Shown piece after piece: positions 37,574-47,066 of a stretch of DNA of 64,000 bases. The notes beneath the pieces are model-generated. The model was not told where the DNA came from and did no database searches. It worked only from the letters and a program-made list of their open reading frames with translations. A program made the translations under genes and the position numbers. This stretch comes from Modestobacter sp. VKM Ac-2982 (GTDB taxonomy: Bacteria; Actinomycetota; Actinomycetes; Mycobacteriales; Geodermatophilaceae), in the NCBI RefSeq assembly GCF_026967935.1, contig NZ_JAPVBL010000001.1:186001-250000 (forward strand). The letters run 5' to 3'. Position 1 is the first letter of the stretch. Each line of letters begins with the position of its first letter.

Positions 37574-39610
37574 TCACCGTGAGCGCCCGAGTCGAGCCCG
37601 GACCCCGGCCAGGACGCCCCGGAGCTCCGGGACACCGGCCATCACGGCACCCGCGACGACCGCGCTGCCGATGACCACGGTACCGAGGACGACCGTCCCG
37701 AGCGAGCCCGGTACCGAGGTGCCCAGTGACCTGCCCGCGAGCGAGACGGCGGCCCAGCCGAGGGCCCCGGCGACGGCCGAGACGGCGCCCATCCGGAGCA
37801 CGGTGGTGCCGGCCTCGGCGCTGGCCCGCACCCCGAGCTTGCGGTCCAGGGCGATGGCGCCCACGACCCAGCCGGCGACGTAGGTGGCACTCGTGGCGAT
37901 CATCAGACCGGCCACGACGCGCTCCGGGTCGACCAGCACGGGCACGAGCAGCAGCAGCGGCACCCGGACGGCGACCATCGCCACCTGGATGAGCGTCGGC
38001 GTCCGGGCGTCCTTCATGGCGTAGAACACCCGCAGCTGCAGCAGCGTCACCGCCATCGGCAGCAGGCCGAACGCACCGACCGCGAGGGCGACGCCGACCT
38101 GCCGGGCGTCGGTGACGTCGGCGTTGCCGCGGGCGAAGGCCACGATGCCCACGGCTGGGCCGAGGACCACCAGCAGGGCGGTCACCGGCAGCAGCCCGGT
38201 CGCCGACAGGCGGGTGCCGAGCGAGAGGTCGGCGACGACGCCGTCCATGTCGTGCCGGGCGGCTGCCCGGCTCATCCGGGGCAGGAGGGCGGTGAGCAGC
38301 GCGACGCCGATGATCCCGTAGGGCATCTGGAACAGCAGGCTGGCGTTGGCGAACGCCATCGGCCCGAGGCCGCCGGCGTCGGCGGCCTCGTTGGCCACGA
38401 TGCTCGCGACGACGACGCCGACCTGGCTCACCAGCACGTAGCCGATCACCCAGAGCCCGAGCGTGCCGGCCTCGGCCAGGCCGGTGCCCCGCAGCCCCCA
38501 GCGGGGCCGCAGCGGCACACCGTTGCGGCCCAGCAGCGGCAGCAGCACGAACGCCTGCACGGCGATGCCCAGGGTGGTGCCGATGCCGAGCAGCCAGACC
38601 TGGAAGGCGGTGATGGTGACCGGCGTCAGGTCGCCCGGCCCGGCCGCCAGGAGGAACACCGCGCCGGTGGCGATGACCACGACGTTGTTGAGCACCGGTG
38701 CCCAGGCGGGCGGCCCGAACACCTGCCGGGAGTTGAGCACCGCCGTCGCCAGCGCACCGATCCCGTAGAAGACGATCTCCACCAGCAGGATCCGGGCCAG
38801 CCAGTTGGCCAGCTCGACCTGTCCCGGGTCCTCCCGGATGCCCATCAGCCAGGTCAGCGCCGGTGCCGCGAGCACGGCGACGACGGTGAGCACGGCCAGC
38901 CCCACGGTGGCCAGGGTGAGCAGCCGCTGGGTGTACCGCACGCCGCCATCGGCGTCCCGCTCCTGGGCGGTGACCAGCAGGGGGACGACGACCGACGTCA
39001 GCACCCCGCCGAGCAGCAGCTCGTAGACGATGTTGGGCAGCGTGTTGGCCACCGTGTAGGCGTTGCCGACCAGGCCGAAGCCCAGGGCGGCGGTGAGCAC
39101 CACGGTGCGCAGGAAGCCGGTGAGCCGGGAGACCAGGCTGGCGACGGCCATCGTCCCGGCCGCGCGCAGGATGCCGCTGCTGCCCCCCGAGCGGCCCTGG
39201 CGGACGTCGGTGTCCTCCGGCTCGTCCTCGAGGTAGCGGGGCACCGCCGGGATGACCGGGATGAGCTGGGTGTCGTCCGGACCCGGCACGAACCGCCGGG
39301 GCCGGGCCGGCGGCGGGACCGGGGGCAGCGCGGCCCGCCGGCGGGCGCCGTCACCGGACGCAGGGTCACCCACCGGGCGCGCTGCCGGGTAGCCGGCGGG
39401 CGGTGGTGGCAGCGGTCGTGGCGGGACCGGCGGGGCCAGGGCCTCGGGTCGGTTGCCGACCACCGGGGCCGGGACGGGGGCGGGCGGGTTGGCCGCCGAG
39501 CCGGGCTGTGCTCCCCGGTACGGCGGCGGGGGCAGTGGCGCCGGTCTCCGGGGTCGCCCGCCGGGTGTCCCGGCGCGCTGGTCCTCCGAGCCGGCCGGTG
39601 GGCCGCTCAC
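37574..39610 (-). CDS. murJ: Lipid II flippase MurJ (MviN)
   Basis: Multi-drug/oligosaccharide-lipid flippase superfamily member that carries lipid II across the membrane. A Pro-rich cytoplasmic N-terminus of about 150 residues (PPRPLPPPPAGYPAARP) precedes 14 or so helices; family motifs include GTMAVASLVSRLTGFLRTVV, ALGFGLVGNAYTVANTLPN and PYGIIGVALLTALLPRMS. The GTG overlaps the stop of the DUF6049 gene (GTGA). 678 residues; the C-terminal pseudokinase found fused in mycobacteria is encoded separately. Confidence 0.95.
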   Translation of the reverse strand: MSGPPAGSEDQRAGTPGGRPRRPAPLPPPPYRGAQPGSAANPPAPVPAPVVGNRPEALAPPVPPRPLPPPPAGYPAARPVGDPASGDGARRRAALPPVPPPARPRRFVPGPDDTQLIPVIPAVPRYLEDEPEDTDVRQGRSGGSSGILRAAGTMAVASLVSRLTGFLRTVVLTAALGFGLVGNAYTVANTLPNIVYELLLGGVLTSVVVPLLVTAQERDADGGVRYTQRLLTLATVGLAVLTVVAVLAAPALTWLMGIREDPGQVELANWLARILLVEIVFYGIGALATAVLNSRQVFGPPAWAPVLNNVVVIATGAVFLLAAGPGDLTPVTITAFQVWLLGIGTTLGIAVQAFVLLPLLGRNGVPLRPRWGLRGTGLAEAGTLGLWVIGYVLVSQVGVVVASIVANEAADAGGLGPMAFANASLLFQMPYGIIGVALLTALLPRMSRAAARHDMDGVVADLSLGTRLSATGLLPVTALLVVLGPAVGIVAFARGNADVTDARQVGVALAVGAFGLLPMAVTLLQLRVFYAMKDARTPTLIQVAMVAVRVPLLLLVPVLVDPERVVAGLMIATSATYVAGWVVGAIALDRKLGVRASAEAGTTVLRMGAVSAVAGALGWAAVSLAGRSLGTSVPGSLGTVVLGTVVIGSAVVAGAVMAGVPELRGVLAGVRARLGRSR

Positions 39611-41958
39611 ACCGGGCTCCGGGCCGGCGGCGGACCGGCTGCCGGGTCCGGGGTCGGTGCCGGCTCGCCCCGCCGGCGGCGCAGCACGAAGCGCACCGCC
39701 CGGCGGAGGAAGAGCAGGGCCAGCAGCGCGGCGGCGCCGAGGGTGATCGCCAGGGTCACCGGCCCGTAGGCGGTGCTCCGCACCTGGAGCTGCACCGGCT
39801 CGCCCAGCGGGCCACCAGCCGGCGTGGTCAGCCGTGCGGTGACCGCGAACCCGCCGGACTGCTGGACGTCGGCCGGCACCTCCAGCGTGGTGAGCGACTC
39901 CGGCTCGAGCGTCTGCACGCCGATGTCCTCGGTGACCAGCCCGACGTTGCGCCGGCTCTGCAGGTCCAGCCGGACGTCGACGGCGAAGGGCAGGTCGTTG
40001 CGCACGGTGAGCACGAGCGGGGCGTCGGTGGAGGCGAGGGTGTAGGTCCCGTCCGCCGGGGAGACGAGGCTGACCTGCTCGCGGAGCCGGGCGACCGTGC
40101 CCTGCAGGTCGGTGACCGCGGCCTGGAGCGCCTCCGGGTCGCCCCGCCGCTGTGCGGACGCCGCCCGGGCGATCGCCGCGTCGTAGCCGGCCAGCGCCTC
40201 GTCGGCGTCGCCGACCACGGCGGCGGCGAAGTCGTCCCGCACCCCCGAGGTCTCCACGATCCCGGCCATCGTCGCGGTCGGCAGCCGGACGTCCGGGTCG
40301 GTGCCGGTGAGCTCCCCGACCTCCGCGGCCGGGCGGTCGGCCAGGGCCGCGACCGACACCGGGGCGAGCCACGGCTGGGTGGCGGTGTCGGTCATCATCG
40401 CGGCCACGGTGCCCGGGTCGGGGTCGACCCAGCGGGGCGGGGCGACGAGCACGGTGGAGGTGGCGCCGTCCGCCTGCTGGGCGTGCAGCGCGGCGAGCTC
40501 GGCCAGGTAACGCTGCTCCACGAGCCGGCCGGCCTCCGGTCGCAGGGTGGCGGCCTCGACGGCCTCGGCCAGTTCCCCGTCGGCGACGAGCGCGGTGACC
40601 GGCCCACCGGTGGTCTCCAGCACGCCGCGGGCAGCCGCCGGGTCGCCGTCGTCCCCCACCGCCTGGCTGCCGTCGGTCAGCCCGTCCTCGGCCAGCACCA
40701 CGGTGCCGACGCCGCCGGTGCCCAGGGTGGTCAGGGTGCCCTCGTCGACGGTGCCGCCGGCCGGCCAGGCCAGGTCGGTGCGGGGCTGGACCCCGAGCAC
40801 CTCCTCGACGACCGCGGCTCCGGCCCCGGTGGGGGTGGCGCCCGCCGCCGGCGTCGGGACGAGAGCCCCGTCGGCGGTGCTGGGCTGCCGGACGGTGCCC
40901 GCGCCGGGCAGGGCCCGCAGGAGCGCCTCGGGCTCACCGGCCGCCACCAGCGCGTCGGCGTCGACGTCGGCGTACGGCAGGGCCACCACGTCGTGGTCGG
41001 CGGCGACCCGGCGCAGTCGCTCGAGCAGCCCGGCCGCGTCCGCGGTGCCGGTGCCCTCCTCGCCGCCCGCCAGGTAGGGGCCGGCGGCCATGGCCGCCAG
41101 CTCTTCCAGCAGCGCCGGGTCGACGGCGAGGGTGACCGGCACGGCGGGCACCGTCTCGGCCGCGGTCGCACCGGTGGTGCGCGGGAGCTGCTCGATGGTC
41201 TCCAGGATGCGGTCCAGCCGGCCGCCGTCGTCCACCTGGGCCGCCAACGCGTCGTCGGTGAAGGCCCCGGTGGCGTCCCGGTGCGGACGGTCGGTGACCG
41301 GCCAGAGCCAGGCGACCTCGGTCCGGGCCTGCGGAGCCGTCTCCGAGACCGCCGGCTGCACCACGAGGTGCGTGGCCAGCTCGGCCGCCCGCTCGGTGAC
41401 CCCGTCCGCGCGGGTGCCGTTGACGTTGAACAGGAGCGGGTACACGCCGTCGGCCGTGAGCTGCAGGGCCTCGGCCGGGGTCGAGTAGCTGAACGTGACG
41501 GCCTCTCCGGGCTCGAGCTCGTCGGCACCGGGCACCTCGACGAAGGGCGTGGTCGCCGCGGTGTGCTCGCCCGGCCGGCTGAGGTCGGCGGCCAGCCCGG
41601 AGCGGGTGGTCAGCACCTCGCCCCGCTGCAGCCGCACCTCCAGGTCGTCGTAGGTCTCGGTGCTGTCGTTGCGGAGGGTGGCGGTCACCTCGACGGCGGC
41701 ACCGGGGGTGACGGTGCGCGGTTCCAGCCGGCTCACGGTCAGCTCCAGTGGCCGGTCGGCCGAGGAGCCGGTGGAGCTGTCGGGGTCGCCCGGCGCGGCG
41801 TGCGCGGTGCCCGGGACGCCCAGCAGGCCGGTGACGACGGTCGCGAGGGCGCCGAGCACCAGTCGACGACCGCCCTCCCGGCCGCCACCGGTCGGCGTCG
41901 TCCTCGGTGCGGAGGTGTTGGGGCGGCCGTCGGCGCGGCCGGCGACCCGCCGGGTCAC
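39607..41958 (-). CDS. DUF6049 family secreted/membrane protein
   Basis: A 783-residue protein encoded between Nudix and murJ, the place of Rv3909 in mycobacteria; function unknown. A signal peptide ([15 protein letters not shown], cleavage after AHA) is followed by a large extracellular part: an N-terminal beta domain ([21 protein letters not shown]), a central alpha/beta region ([15 protein letters not shown]), a C-terminal beta domain, and one membrane helix near the end with a basic cytoplasmic tail. Starts by GTGA overlap with the Nudix stop and overlaps murJ the same way, so Nudix-DUF6049-murJ look translationally coupled. A role in envelope biogenesis is inferred from context. Confidence 0.85.
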   Translation of the reverse strand: MTRRVAGRADGRPNTSAPRTTPTGGGREGGRRLVLGALATVVTGLLGVPGTAHAAPGDPDSSTGSSADRPLELTVSRLEPRTVTPGAAVEVTATLRNDSTETYDDLEVRLQRGEVLTTRSGLAADLSRPGEHTAATTPFVEVPGADELEPGEAVTFSYSTPAEALQLTADGVYPLLFNVNGTRADGVTERAAELATHLVVQPAVSETAPQARTEVAWLWPVTDRPHRDATGAFTDDALAAQVDDGGRLDRILETIEQLPRTTGATAAETVPAVPVTLAVDPALLEELAAMAAGPYLAGGEEGTGTADAAGLLERLRRVAADHDVVALPYADVDADALVAAGEPEALLRALPGAGTVRQPSTADGALVPTPAAGATPTGAGAAVVEEVLGVQPRTDLAWPAGGTVDEGTLTTLGTGGVGTVVLAEDGLTDGSQAVGDDGDPAAARGVLETTGGPVTALVADGELAEAVEAATLRPEAGRLVEQRYLAELAALHAQQADGATSTVLVAPPRWVDPDPGTVAAMMTDTATQPWLAPVSVAALADRPAAEVGELTGTDPDVRLPTATMAGIVETSGVRDDFAAAVVGDADEALAGYDAAIARAASAQRRGDPEALQAAVTDLQGTVARLREQVSLVSPADGTYTLASTDAPLVLTVRNDLPFAVDVRLDLQSRRNVGLVTEDIGVQTLEPESLTTLEVPADVQQSGGFAVTARLTTPAGGPLGEPVQLQVRSTAYGPVTLAITLGAAALLALLFLRRAVRFVLRRRRGEPAPTPDPAAGPPPARSPV

Positions 41959-42431
41959 GCGCTGTCGGCCAGCAGGCCGGGCGCGCGCTCGACCAGCGCG
42001 CGCTCGTCGGCGTAGGCCAGTCGTCCGCCCAGTTCGGTCAGTGGCACCCAGGCGACCTCGGTGACCTCGACGTCGGCGTCGGACAGCGCGCCGCCGATGG
42101 CCCGGAGGAGGAAGTGGTGGACCGTCTTGTGCACGCGGCGGCCGTCCGCGACGAACCAGAAGTCGATGATGCCCAGGGGGGCGACGACCTGGCCGATGAT
42201 GCCGGTCTCCTCGGCGACCTCGCGGACGGCGGTGTCCTCCGGCGTCTCGCCCTGCTCGATGTGCCCCTTGGGCAGGGACCAGAGCAGGCGGCCACGGCGG
42301 TCGGTGCGGCCGATCAGGGCGGCTCTCGGCCCGGTGACCTCGTCGTCTGCGACCACCAGCCCTCCGGCGGAGGTCTCGTCGACCCGACGCAGCCGGCGGC
42401 CGGGGCGCTGCCGCCCGCCCGTTCCAGCCAT
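41955..42431 (-). CDS. Nudix hydrolase (MutT4-like)
   Basis: Nudix-box protein of 158 residues: [22 protein letters not shown] with Gly56, Glu62, Arg70, Glu71, Glu74, Glu75 and Gly77 all matching GX5EX7REUXEEXGU. Nudix enzymes cleave nucleoside diphosphate-linked compounds; the substrate here is unknown, with a MutT-like or diadenosine polyphosphate role possible. The neighbour order cca / Nudix / DUF6049 / murJ is that of Rv3907c-Rv3910. TACCCT lies 6 nt before its ATG and the cca start is divergent. Confidence 0.94.
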   Translation of the reverse strand: MAGTGGRQRPGRRLRRVDETSAGGLVVADDEVTGPRAALIGRTDRRGRLLWSLPKGHIEQGETPEDTAVREVAEETGIIGQVVAPLGIIDFWFVADGRRVHKTVHHFLLRAIGGALSDADVEVTEVAWVPLTELGGRLAYADERALVERAPGLLADSA

Positions 42432-42437
42432 GCCAGC

Positions 42438-42443
42438 AGGGTA
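42438..42443 (-). promoter_or_regulatory. Leaderless-type promoter of the Nudix gene
   Basis: TACCCT on the minus strand ends 6 nt before the Nudix ATG. It is back to back with the cca promoter. Confidence 0.55.
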
Positions 42444-42459
42444 GCGCGCGGCACGGCAC

Positions 42460-42465
42460 TACCCT
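42460..42465 (+). promoter_or_regulatory. Leaderless-type promoter of cca
   Basis: TACCCT, 8 nt, then the GTG start of cca. Only 42 nt separate the divergent cca and Nudix start codons. Confidence 0.55.
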
Positions 42466-42473
42466 CGACCGTC

Positions 42474-43985
42474 GTGTCAACCGACCCGTCGCGTCGCGCC
42501 CCCTCCGGCCCGACCCCACCGCCCGAGCCCGTCCCCGCGGCGGTGCAGCAGACGGTGCGGGAGCTCGTCGAGGTCTCCCCCGTGCTGGTCGCCCTGGGCG
42601 AGCGGTTCACCGCCGCAGGTCACGAGGTGCACCTCGTGGGCGGTTCGGTGCGCGACGCCCTCCTGGCGGCCGGGACGGGACAACTGCTGCCCACCGGTGA
42701 CCTGGACCTGACCACCGACGCTCGGCCCGAGCAGACCCTGGAGGTGCTGCGGGGCTGGGCCAGTTCCACGTGGAACACCGGCATCGCCTTCGGCACCGTC
42801 GGGGCCGAGGTGCGCGGCGAGCGGGTGGAGATCACCACGTTCCGGGCCGACCGTTACGACCGGGAGTCCCGCAACCCGGAGGTCGCCTGGGGCACCTCGC
42901 TCACCGACGACCTGGCCCGCCGCGACTTCACCGTCAACGCGATGGCGGTCTCGCTCGGGCCGGACCGCACGGTCACCGACCCCTTCGGCGGGCTGGGCGA
43001 CCTGCTGGCCCGGCGGCTGCGCACCCCGGGCCGGGCGGTCGACTCCTTCGCCGACGACCCGCTGCGGATGCTGCGCGCGGTCCGCTTCGTCGCCCAGCTG
43101 GGGGTCACCCCGGACGACGAGGTGGTCGAGGCGATGACCGCCCTCGCCCCCGAGCTCGGCCGGATCACCGCCGAGCGGGTCCAGCACGAGTTCTCCCGCA
43201 CGCTGCTGAACGACGCTCCCGGCCCGGCGCTGGACCTGTTCGTCTCCACCGGGCTGGCCGACGTCGTCCTGCCCGAGCTCGCCGCGCTGCGGATGGAGAT
43301 CGACGAGCACCACCAGCACAAGGACGTCTACGTCCACTCGCTGACCGTGCTGGACCAGGCGATCGCCCTGGAGAAGGCGGACCCGGAGGCCGAGTCCCCC
43401 GACCTGGTCCTGCGGCTCGCGGCGCTGCTGCACGACGTCGGCAAGCCGGCCACCCGCCGGCACGAGTCCCGCGGCCGGGTCTCCTTCCACCACCATGAGG
43501 TGGTCGGCGCCAAGCTGGTGCGCAAGCGGCTGCTGGCGCTGAAGTACCCCAAGGACGTCGTCGAGGCGGTGTCCCGGCTGACCTTCCTGCACCTGCGCTT
43601 CCACGGGTACGGCCGCGGCGAGTGGACCGACTCCGCCGTCCGCCGGTACGTCACCGACGCCGGTGACCTGCTGCCGCGGCTGCACAAGCTGGTCCGTTCC
43701 GACTGCACCACCCGCAACCGGAAGCGGGCGGCGGCGCTGTCGGCGACGTACGACTCGCTGGAGCAGCGGATCACCGAGCTGTCGGAGCTGGAGGACCTGG
43801 CCCGGGTGCGGCCGGACCTGGACGGCAACCGGATCATGGAGCTGCTGGACATCCCGCCGGGCCGCGAGGTCGGCGAGGCGTGGCGCTTCCTCAAGGACCT
43901 GCGGCTGGAGCGCGGGCCGCTGGAGCCGGAGGAGGCCGAGGCCGAACTGCTCGCCTGGTGGCGGGCCCGCGGCCCGGTCAGCTGA
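42474..43985 (+). CDS. cca: CCA tRNA nucleotidyltransferase
   Basis: Adds or repairs the CCA end of tRNAs. Class II motifs: HLVGGSVRDALL, catalytic Asp76 and Asp78 in GDLDLTT, DDLARRDFTVNAMA, and DDPLRMLRAVRFVAQLG. An HD domain follows (His320, Asp321 in LLHDVGKPATRR), suggesting phosphohydrolase activity. 503 residues. Neither tRNA in this window encodes its own CCA, so the enzyme is needed. A perfect parS core (GTTCCACGTGGAAC) lies inside the gene where it encodes A-S-S-T-W-N-T. The stop abuts the convergent MFS gene with no gap. Confidence 0.96.
   Translation: MSTDPSRRAPSGPTPPPEPVPAAVQQTVRELVEVSPVLVALGERFTAAGHEVHLVGGSVRDALLAAGTGQLLPTGDLDLTTDARPEQTLEVLRGWASSTWNTGIAFGTVGAEVRGERVEITTFRADRYDRESRNPEVAWGTSLTDDLARRDFTVNAMAVSLGPDRTVTDPFGGLGDLLARRLRTPGRAVDSFADDPLRMLRAVRFVAQLGVTPDDEVVEAMTALAPELGRITAERVQHEFSRTLLNDAPGPALDLFVSTGLADVVLPELAALRMEIDEHHQHKDVYVHSLTVLDQAIALEKADPEAESPDLVLRLAALLHDVGKPATRRHESRGRVSFHHHEVVGAKLVRKRLLALKYPKDVVEAVSRLTFLHLRFHGYGRGEWTDSAVRRYVTDAGDLLPRLHKLVRSDCTTRNRKRAAALSATYDSLEQRITELSELEDLARVRPDLDGNRIMELLDIPPGREVGEAWRFLKDLRLERGPLEPEEAEAELLAWWRARGPVS
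42762..42777. promoter_or_regulatory. parS site inside the cca coding sequence
   Basis: agttccacgtggaaca holds the perfect 14-bp palindrome GTTCCACGTGGAAC, identical in core to the site before parA. It is intragenic, about 20 kb right of oriC; parS sites inside genes are known in other bacteria. Confidence 0.8.
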
Positions 43986-45311
43986 CTACGGGGTAAGCGA
44001 CACCCGCAGGGCCAGCGGGGCGTCGTCGGTGCGGCGGGCCTCGGCCCGTGCCCAGCGGCTGAACGCCACGGCCGTGAGCAGGTAGCCGGCGGCGATCCCG
44101 ATCAGCAGCGCCCAACTCACCCCCGAGGCCGGCATCAGGAACGCCCCGGCCAGCAGGGCCACCACGAAGGTGACGTTGAAGAGGGTGTCGTAGACGGAGA
44201 AGACCCGGCCGCGGAAGTCGTCGTCCACCGCCTCCTGCAGCGTGGTGTCGACACAGATCTTGATGCCCTGCGCGACGAACCCCAGGGTGAGGACGGCGGC
44301 CACGATCGCCGCCGGCCGGAACACCCCGCCCAGCACCAGCTGGCCGGTGCCGCCGAGCACCAGCAGGCCGACCACCCAGGCCGCCTTGCCCCACCGGCGC
44401 ACCGCCCACGGGGTCACCGCGGCGGCCAGCAGGGTGCCCGCCGCGCCGGCCGCCAGGACCTGGCCCAGGCCGGCCAGCCCACCCGGGAAGAGCCCGGTGT
44501 CCTCGGCGAAGGAGTTCCGGTACAGCAGCAACGTCATGAGGGTCAGCAGCCCGTACATCAGCCGGTGCACCGCCATCACCGACAGGATCGCCGTCGCCGG
44601 GGGGTGCGCCAGCATGTGCCGGGCACCGGCCACCATCCCGTGCAGCACGTCCCGGGCGCTGACCGTGGCGGCCAGGGTCAGGTGGTCGGGCCCCAGGTGG
44701 CCGCGGGTGAAGCGGGAGACGATGGCGGAGGCCACCAGGTAGGGCACCGCCGAGGCCAGGGCCAGGCCGGCGTAACCGCCGCTCCCGGACCCGGTCAGCG
44801 CCGTCGCGCCGATGGCGACCCCGCCGCCGAGCACGGCCGCCACCGCGCCGGCCGTCGTGGACAGCGCATTGGCCGAGACCAGCGAGGGCGCATCGGTGGT
44901 GTGCGGCAGCCCGGCGGAGAGCGCGGACAGGACGAAGCGGTTGACCGAGAACACCAGCAGGCCGGCGACGTAGAACCCGGGGCCCTGGACCCCCAGCAGG
45001 ATCAGCGCGGCGACCACGACCACGAGGACGGCGCGCACCACGTTGGCGACCAGCAGCACCTGCCGGCGGCTCCAGCGGTCCAGCCACACCCCGGCGAACG
45101 GACCGACCAGCGAGTACGGCAACAGCAGGACGGCGAACCCGGCGGCCACGTCGATCGGGTCGGTGGCCTGCTGGGGGTTGAAGAGCACCGTGCCGGCCAG
45201 GGCGGCCTGGAAGACGCCGTCACCGAACTGGGAGGACAGCCGGGTGGCCAGCAGCCGACGGAAGTCACCACGCAGCAGGAGGTGACGCACGGTCGTGGGC
45301 GCCTGCTGCAT
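43986..45311 (-). CDS. MFS transporter
   Basis: Major facilitator membrane protein with about 12 helices over 441 residues. The loop after helix 2 reads GVWLDRWSRRQVLL, the MFS motif A equivalent, repeated in weaker form after helix 8. The class resembles DHA-type efflux proteins (EntS/MefA-like); the substrate is unknown. The ATG at 45311 (MQQAPTTVRHLL) is used because TAGTGT lies exactly 7 nt upstream, a leaderless layout; the frame is open to 45347. Its stop directly abuts that of cca. Confidence 0.88.
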   Translation of the reverse strand: MQQAPTTVRHLLLRGDFRRLLATRLSSQFGDGVFQAALAGTVLFNPQQATDPIDVAAGFAVLLLPYSLVGPFAGVWLDRWSRRQVLLVANVVRAVLVVVVAALILLGVQGPGFYVAGLLVFSVNRFVLSALSAGLPHTTDAPSLVSANALSTTAGAVAAVLGGGVAIGATALTGSGSGGYAGLALASAVPYLVASAIVSRFTRGHLGPDHLTLAATVSARDVLHGMVAGARHMLAHPPATAILSVMAVHRLMYGLLTLMTLLLYRNSFAEDTGLFPGGLAGLGQVLAAGAAGTLLAAAVTPWAVRRWGKAAWVVGLLVLGGTGQLVLGGVFRPAAIVAAVLTLGFVAQGIKICVDTTLQEAVDDDFRGRVFSVYDTLFNVTFVVALLAGAFLMPASGVSWALLIGIAAGYLLTAVAFSRWARAEARRTDDAPLALRVSLTP

Positions 45312-45318
45312 CCCAGCC

Positions 45319-45324
45319 ACACTA
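45319..45324 (-). promoter_or_regulatory. Leaderless-type promoter of the MFS gene
   Basis: TAGTGT on the minus strand, 7 nt, then ATG. The same hexamer and spacing occur before the lipoprotein gene at 46974. Confidence 0.6.
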
Positions 45325-45418
45325 CGTCGCCCGCGGTCGGCGGGCACCCGACGTCCGGTGGTCAGGAGGCGGACGGATCAGCCCCCCTCCGGCCGGTCCC
45401 TGATGCACACTGGAGGCG

Positions 45419-46090
45419 ATGAACCCGGTGCCCTCGTCACCCGACCCCGAGCGTCGCCCCACAGCCGGCAAGGCTGCGGGGCGGAGCAGGCGTACCGGCG
45501 TACCGGCACTGTCGGTCGGCTCGCTGGACGACGTCCGGCCGGGCTGCCTGCTGGTCGCGCTGCCGACGCTGACCGACCCGACCTTCGCCGGTGCGGTCGT
45601 CTACGTCCTGGACCACTCCGACACCGGCACCATCGGCGTCGTGCTCGGGCGGCCGAGCGAGGTCCGGATCGGTGACGTGCTGCCGGGGTGGTCGGAGCTG
45701 GCCGTCGAGCCGGGCGTCTTCCACGTGGGCGGGCCCTGCGAGGCCGACACCGCCCTGTGCCTGGCCACCCGCCGGGGCAGCGAGCCACTGCCGGCCGACA
45801 GCGGTCTCCGGGTGGTCGCCGGGGCGGTCCACCTGGTCGACCTGGACAGCGACCCGGCCGAGCTGGACGGCGAGATCGGCGGCCTGCGGGTGTTCGCCGG
45901 CTACGCCGGGTGGTCGGCCGGGCAGCTGGCCGGCGAGCTCGCCGAGGGCGCCTGGGCCTGCGTCACCGGGATCCCGGCCGACGTGCTGACCGGCGCCTCC
46001 GGGCCCGAGCTGTGGCGGTCGGTGCTGCGCCGCCAGTCCGGCCGGCTGGCCGTGCTCTCCACCGCCACGGCGGACCCCTCCGCCAACTGA
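45419..46090 (+). CDS. YqgE/AlgH family protein (UPF0301)
   Basis: Member of the YqgE/AlgH family, whose biochemical role is not established. After a basic N-terminal ~30 residues the domain starts LSVGSLDDVRPGCLLVALPTL, with TFAGAVVYVLDHSDTGTIGVVLGRP, FHVGGPCEADTALCL and VFAGYAGWSAGQLAGELAEGAW all typical. 223 residues. GGAGG lies 3-4 nt before the ATG. It is followed by a strong bidirectional hairpin. Confidence 0.94.
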   Translation: MNPVPSSPDPERRPTAGKAAGRSRRTGVPALSVGSLDDVRPGCLLVALPTLTDPTFAGAVVYVLDHSDTGTIGVVLGRPSEVRIGDVLPGWSELAVEPGVFHVGGPCEADTALCLATRRGSEPLPADSGLRVVAGAVHLVDLDSDPAELDGEIGGLRVFAGYAGWSAGQLAGELAEGAWACVTGIPADVLTGASGPELWRSVLRRQSGRLAVLSTATADPSAN

Positions 46091-46160
46091 CGCGGCCGCC
46101 TGACCGACATGCCCGCGTGTCGACTCCCGGTGGCGGCCAGGACCTGGTAGGAATGAGCCC

Positions 46161-46201
46161 GCAGGAGGGGGCGACCTGGGGAAGAGGCCGCCCCCTCCTG
46201 C
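46161..46201. terminator. Bidirectional hairpin between YqgE and lipoprotein genes
   Basis: gcaggagggggcg pairs perfectly with cgccccctcctgc (13 bp, 15-nt loop). It lies between the two convergent stops. Confidence 0.85.
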
Positions 46202-46209
46202 TCTGTCGT

Positions 46210-46974
46210 TCACAGGCCCAGGGCCGCCGCGATCTCCGGGTGCTCCGTGAGGCTCACCGTGTCGCCCTCGGCCGGGAGCGTGATCTCCCGCTCGCCGTGG
46301 TCGGCCAGGGTGATGGTGACGGGCACGTCCTGCAGCGTGGTGGCGTACTGCACCAGCAGCTCGCTGTCGGCGGCCACGGCGATCGTCGTCCCGGTGGGGT
46401 TCTGGAACACCGAGGCGAGCTCCCCGTTGATCGACCGGCTGCCCGCCCAGGTGTAACCGGCGAAGGACTGCGGCTCGTCCGCCGTCGTGGACGCGAGCCT
46501 GGGCACCATCTGGACCAGCACGTCCAGCAGCGAGGCCGTGCCGCCGGCCTGCGTGGTGGCGATCGGCCGGCGCACGTACGTGGCGGGTGGGAGGCCGGCC
46601 TCCTCGAGGGCCTCGGCCAGCCCCGGGACGTCGCCCTGCCAGAGGTCCTCGCCGGTGAAGAAGAGGGTGCGGGTGTCCTCGGGGCGCCCGTCGGCGTAGC
46701 TGGTCACGGCCTGGGCCCGGCCCGTCCCCTCGGTGAAGTCGATCTCGCCGGTGAGCGTCAGGACGGCGCCCTCGGCGTAGGGGGCGGTCACCTCGAAGTC
46801 GGCGCCGCCCTCCTCGCGGTCGGCGTAGAGCACCTGACCGAGGACCTCGGCCTCCGCAGAGCTCACCGGGTCGCCCGGGACCCGCTCGGCGGTCTCGTCG
46901 TCCCCGCACCCGGCGAGCAGGGCCAGCACCACCAGCAGGGAGGGCACGAGCAGTGGCGGGCGACGCAGCGGCAT
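46210..46974 (-). CDS. LppX/LprAFG-type lipoprotein
   Basis: Secreted lipoprotein of 254 residues: signal peptide MPLRRPPLLVPSLLVVLALL then lipobox L-A-G-C with lipidated Cys23. The mature part resembles the LppX/LprG family, half-barrel proteins that carry lipids or lipoglycans across the cell wall in mycobacteria (LYADREEGGADFEVTAPYAEGAVLTL..., LFFTGEDLWQGDVPGLAEA). The start is supported by TAGTGT exactly 7 nt upstream, a leaderless arrangement. The cargo is unknown. Confidence 0.85.
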   Translation of the reverse strand: MPLRRPPLLVPSLLVVLALLAGCGDDETAERVPGDPVSSAEAEVLGQVLYADREEGGADFEVTAPYAEGAVLTLTGEIDFTEGTGRAQAVTSYADGRPEDTRTLFFTGEDLWQGDVPGLAEALEEAGLPPATYVRRPIATTQAGGTASLLDVLVQMVPRLASTTADEPQSFAGYTWAGSRSINGELASVFQNPTGTTIAVAADSELLVQYATTLQDVPVTITLADHGEREITLPAEGDTVSLTEHPEIAAALGL

Positions 46975-46981
46975 GCCGTCA

Positions 46982-46987
46982 ACACTA
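46982..46987 (-). promoter_or_regulatory. Leaderless-type promoter of the lipoprotein gene
   Basis: TAGTGT on the minus strand, then TGACGGC (7 nt), then ATG. Confidence 0.6.
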
Positions 46988-47014
46988 GGAGCCGGTGCTG
47001 GCCCCGGACGCAGA

Positions 47015-47046
47015 ACGGCCCGCACCCGGTGAGGGGCGCGGGCCGT
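47015..47046 (-). terminator. Hairpin terminator after ino1
   Basis: acggcccgc and gcgggccgt form a perfect 9-bp stem with a 14-nt loop, starting 20 nt after the ino1 stop. Confidence 0.75.
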
Positions 47047-47066
47047 CCGGCACGGTGGTCCGTGGA

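Noticed and set aside
45714-45732. parS-like cttccacgtgggcg inside the YqgE gene
   Set aside because: Only the central CCACGTGG matches; the outer bases that define parS do not.
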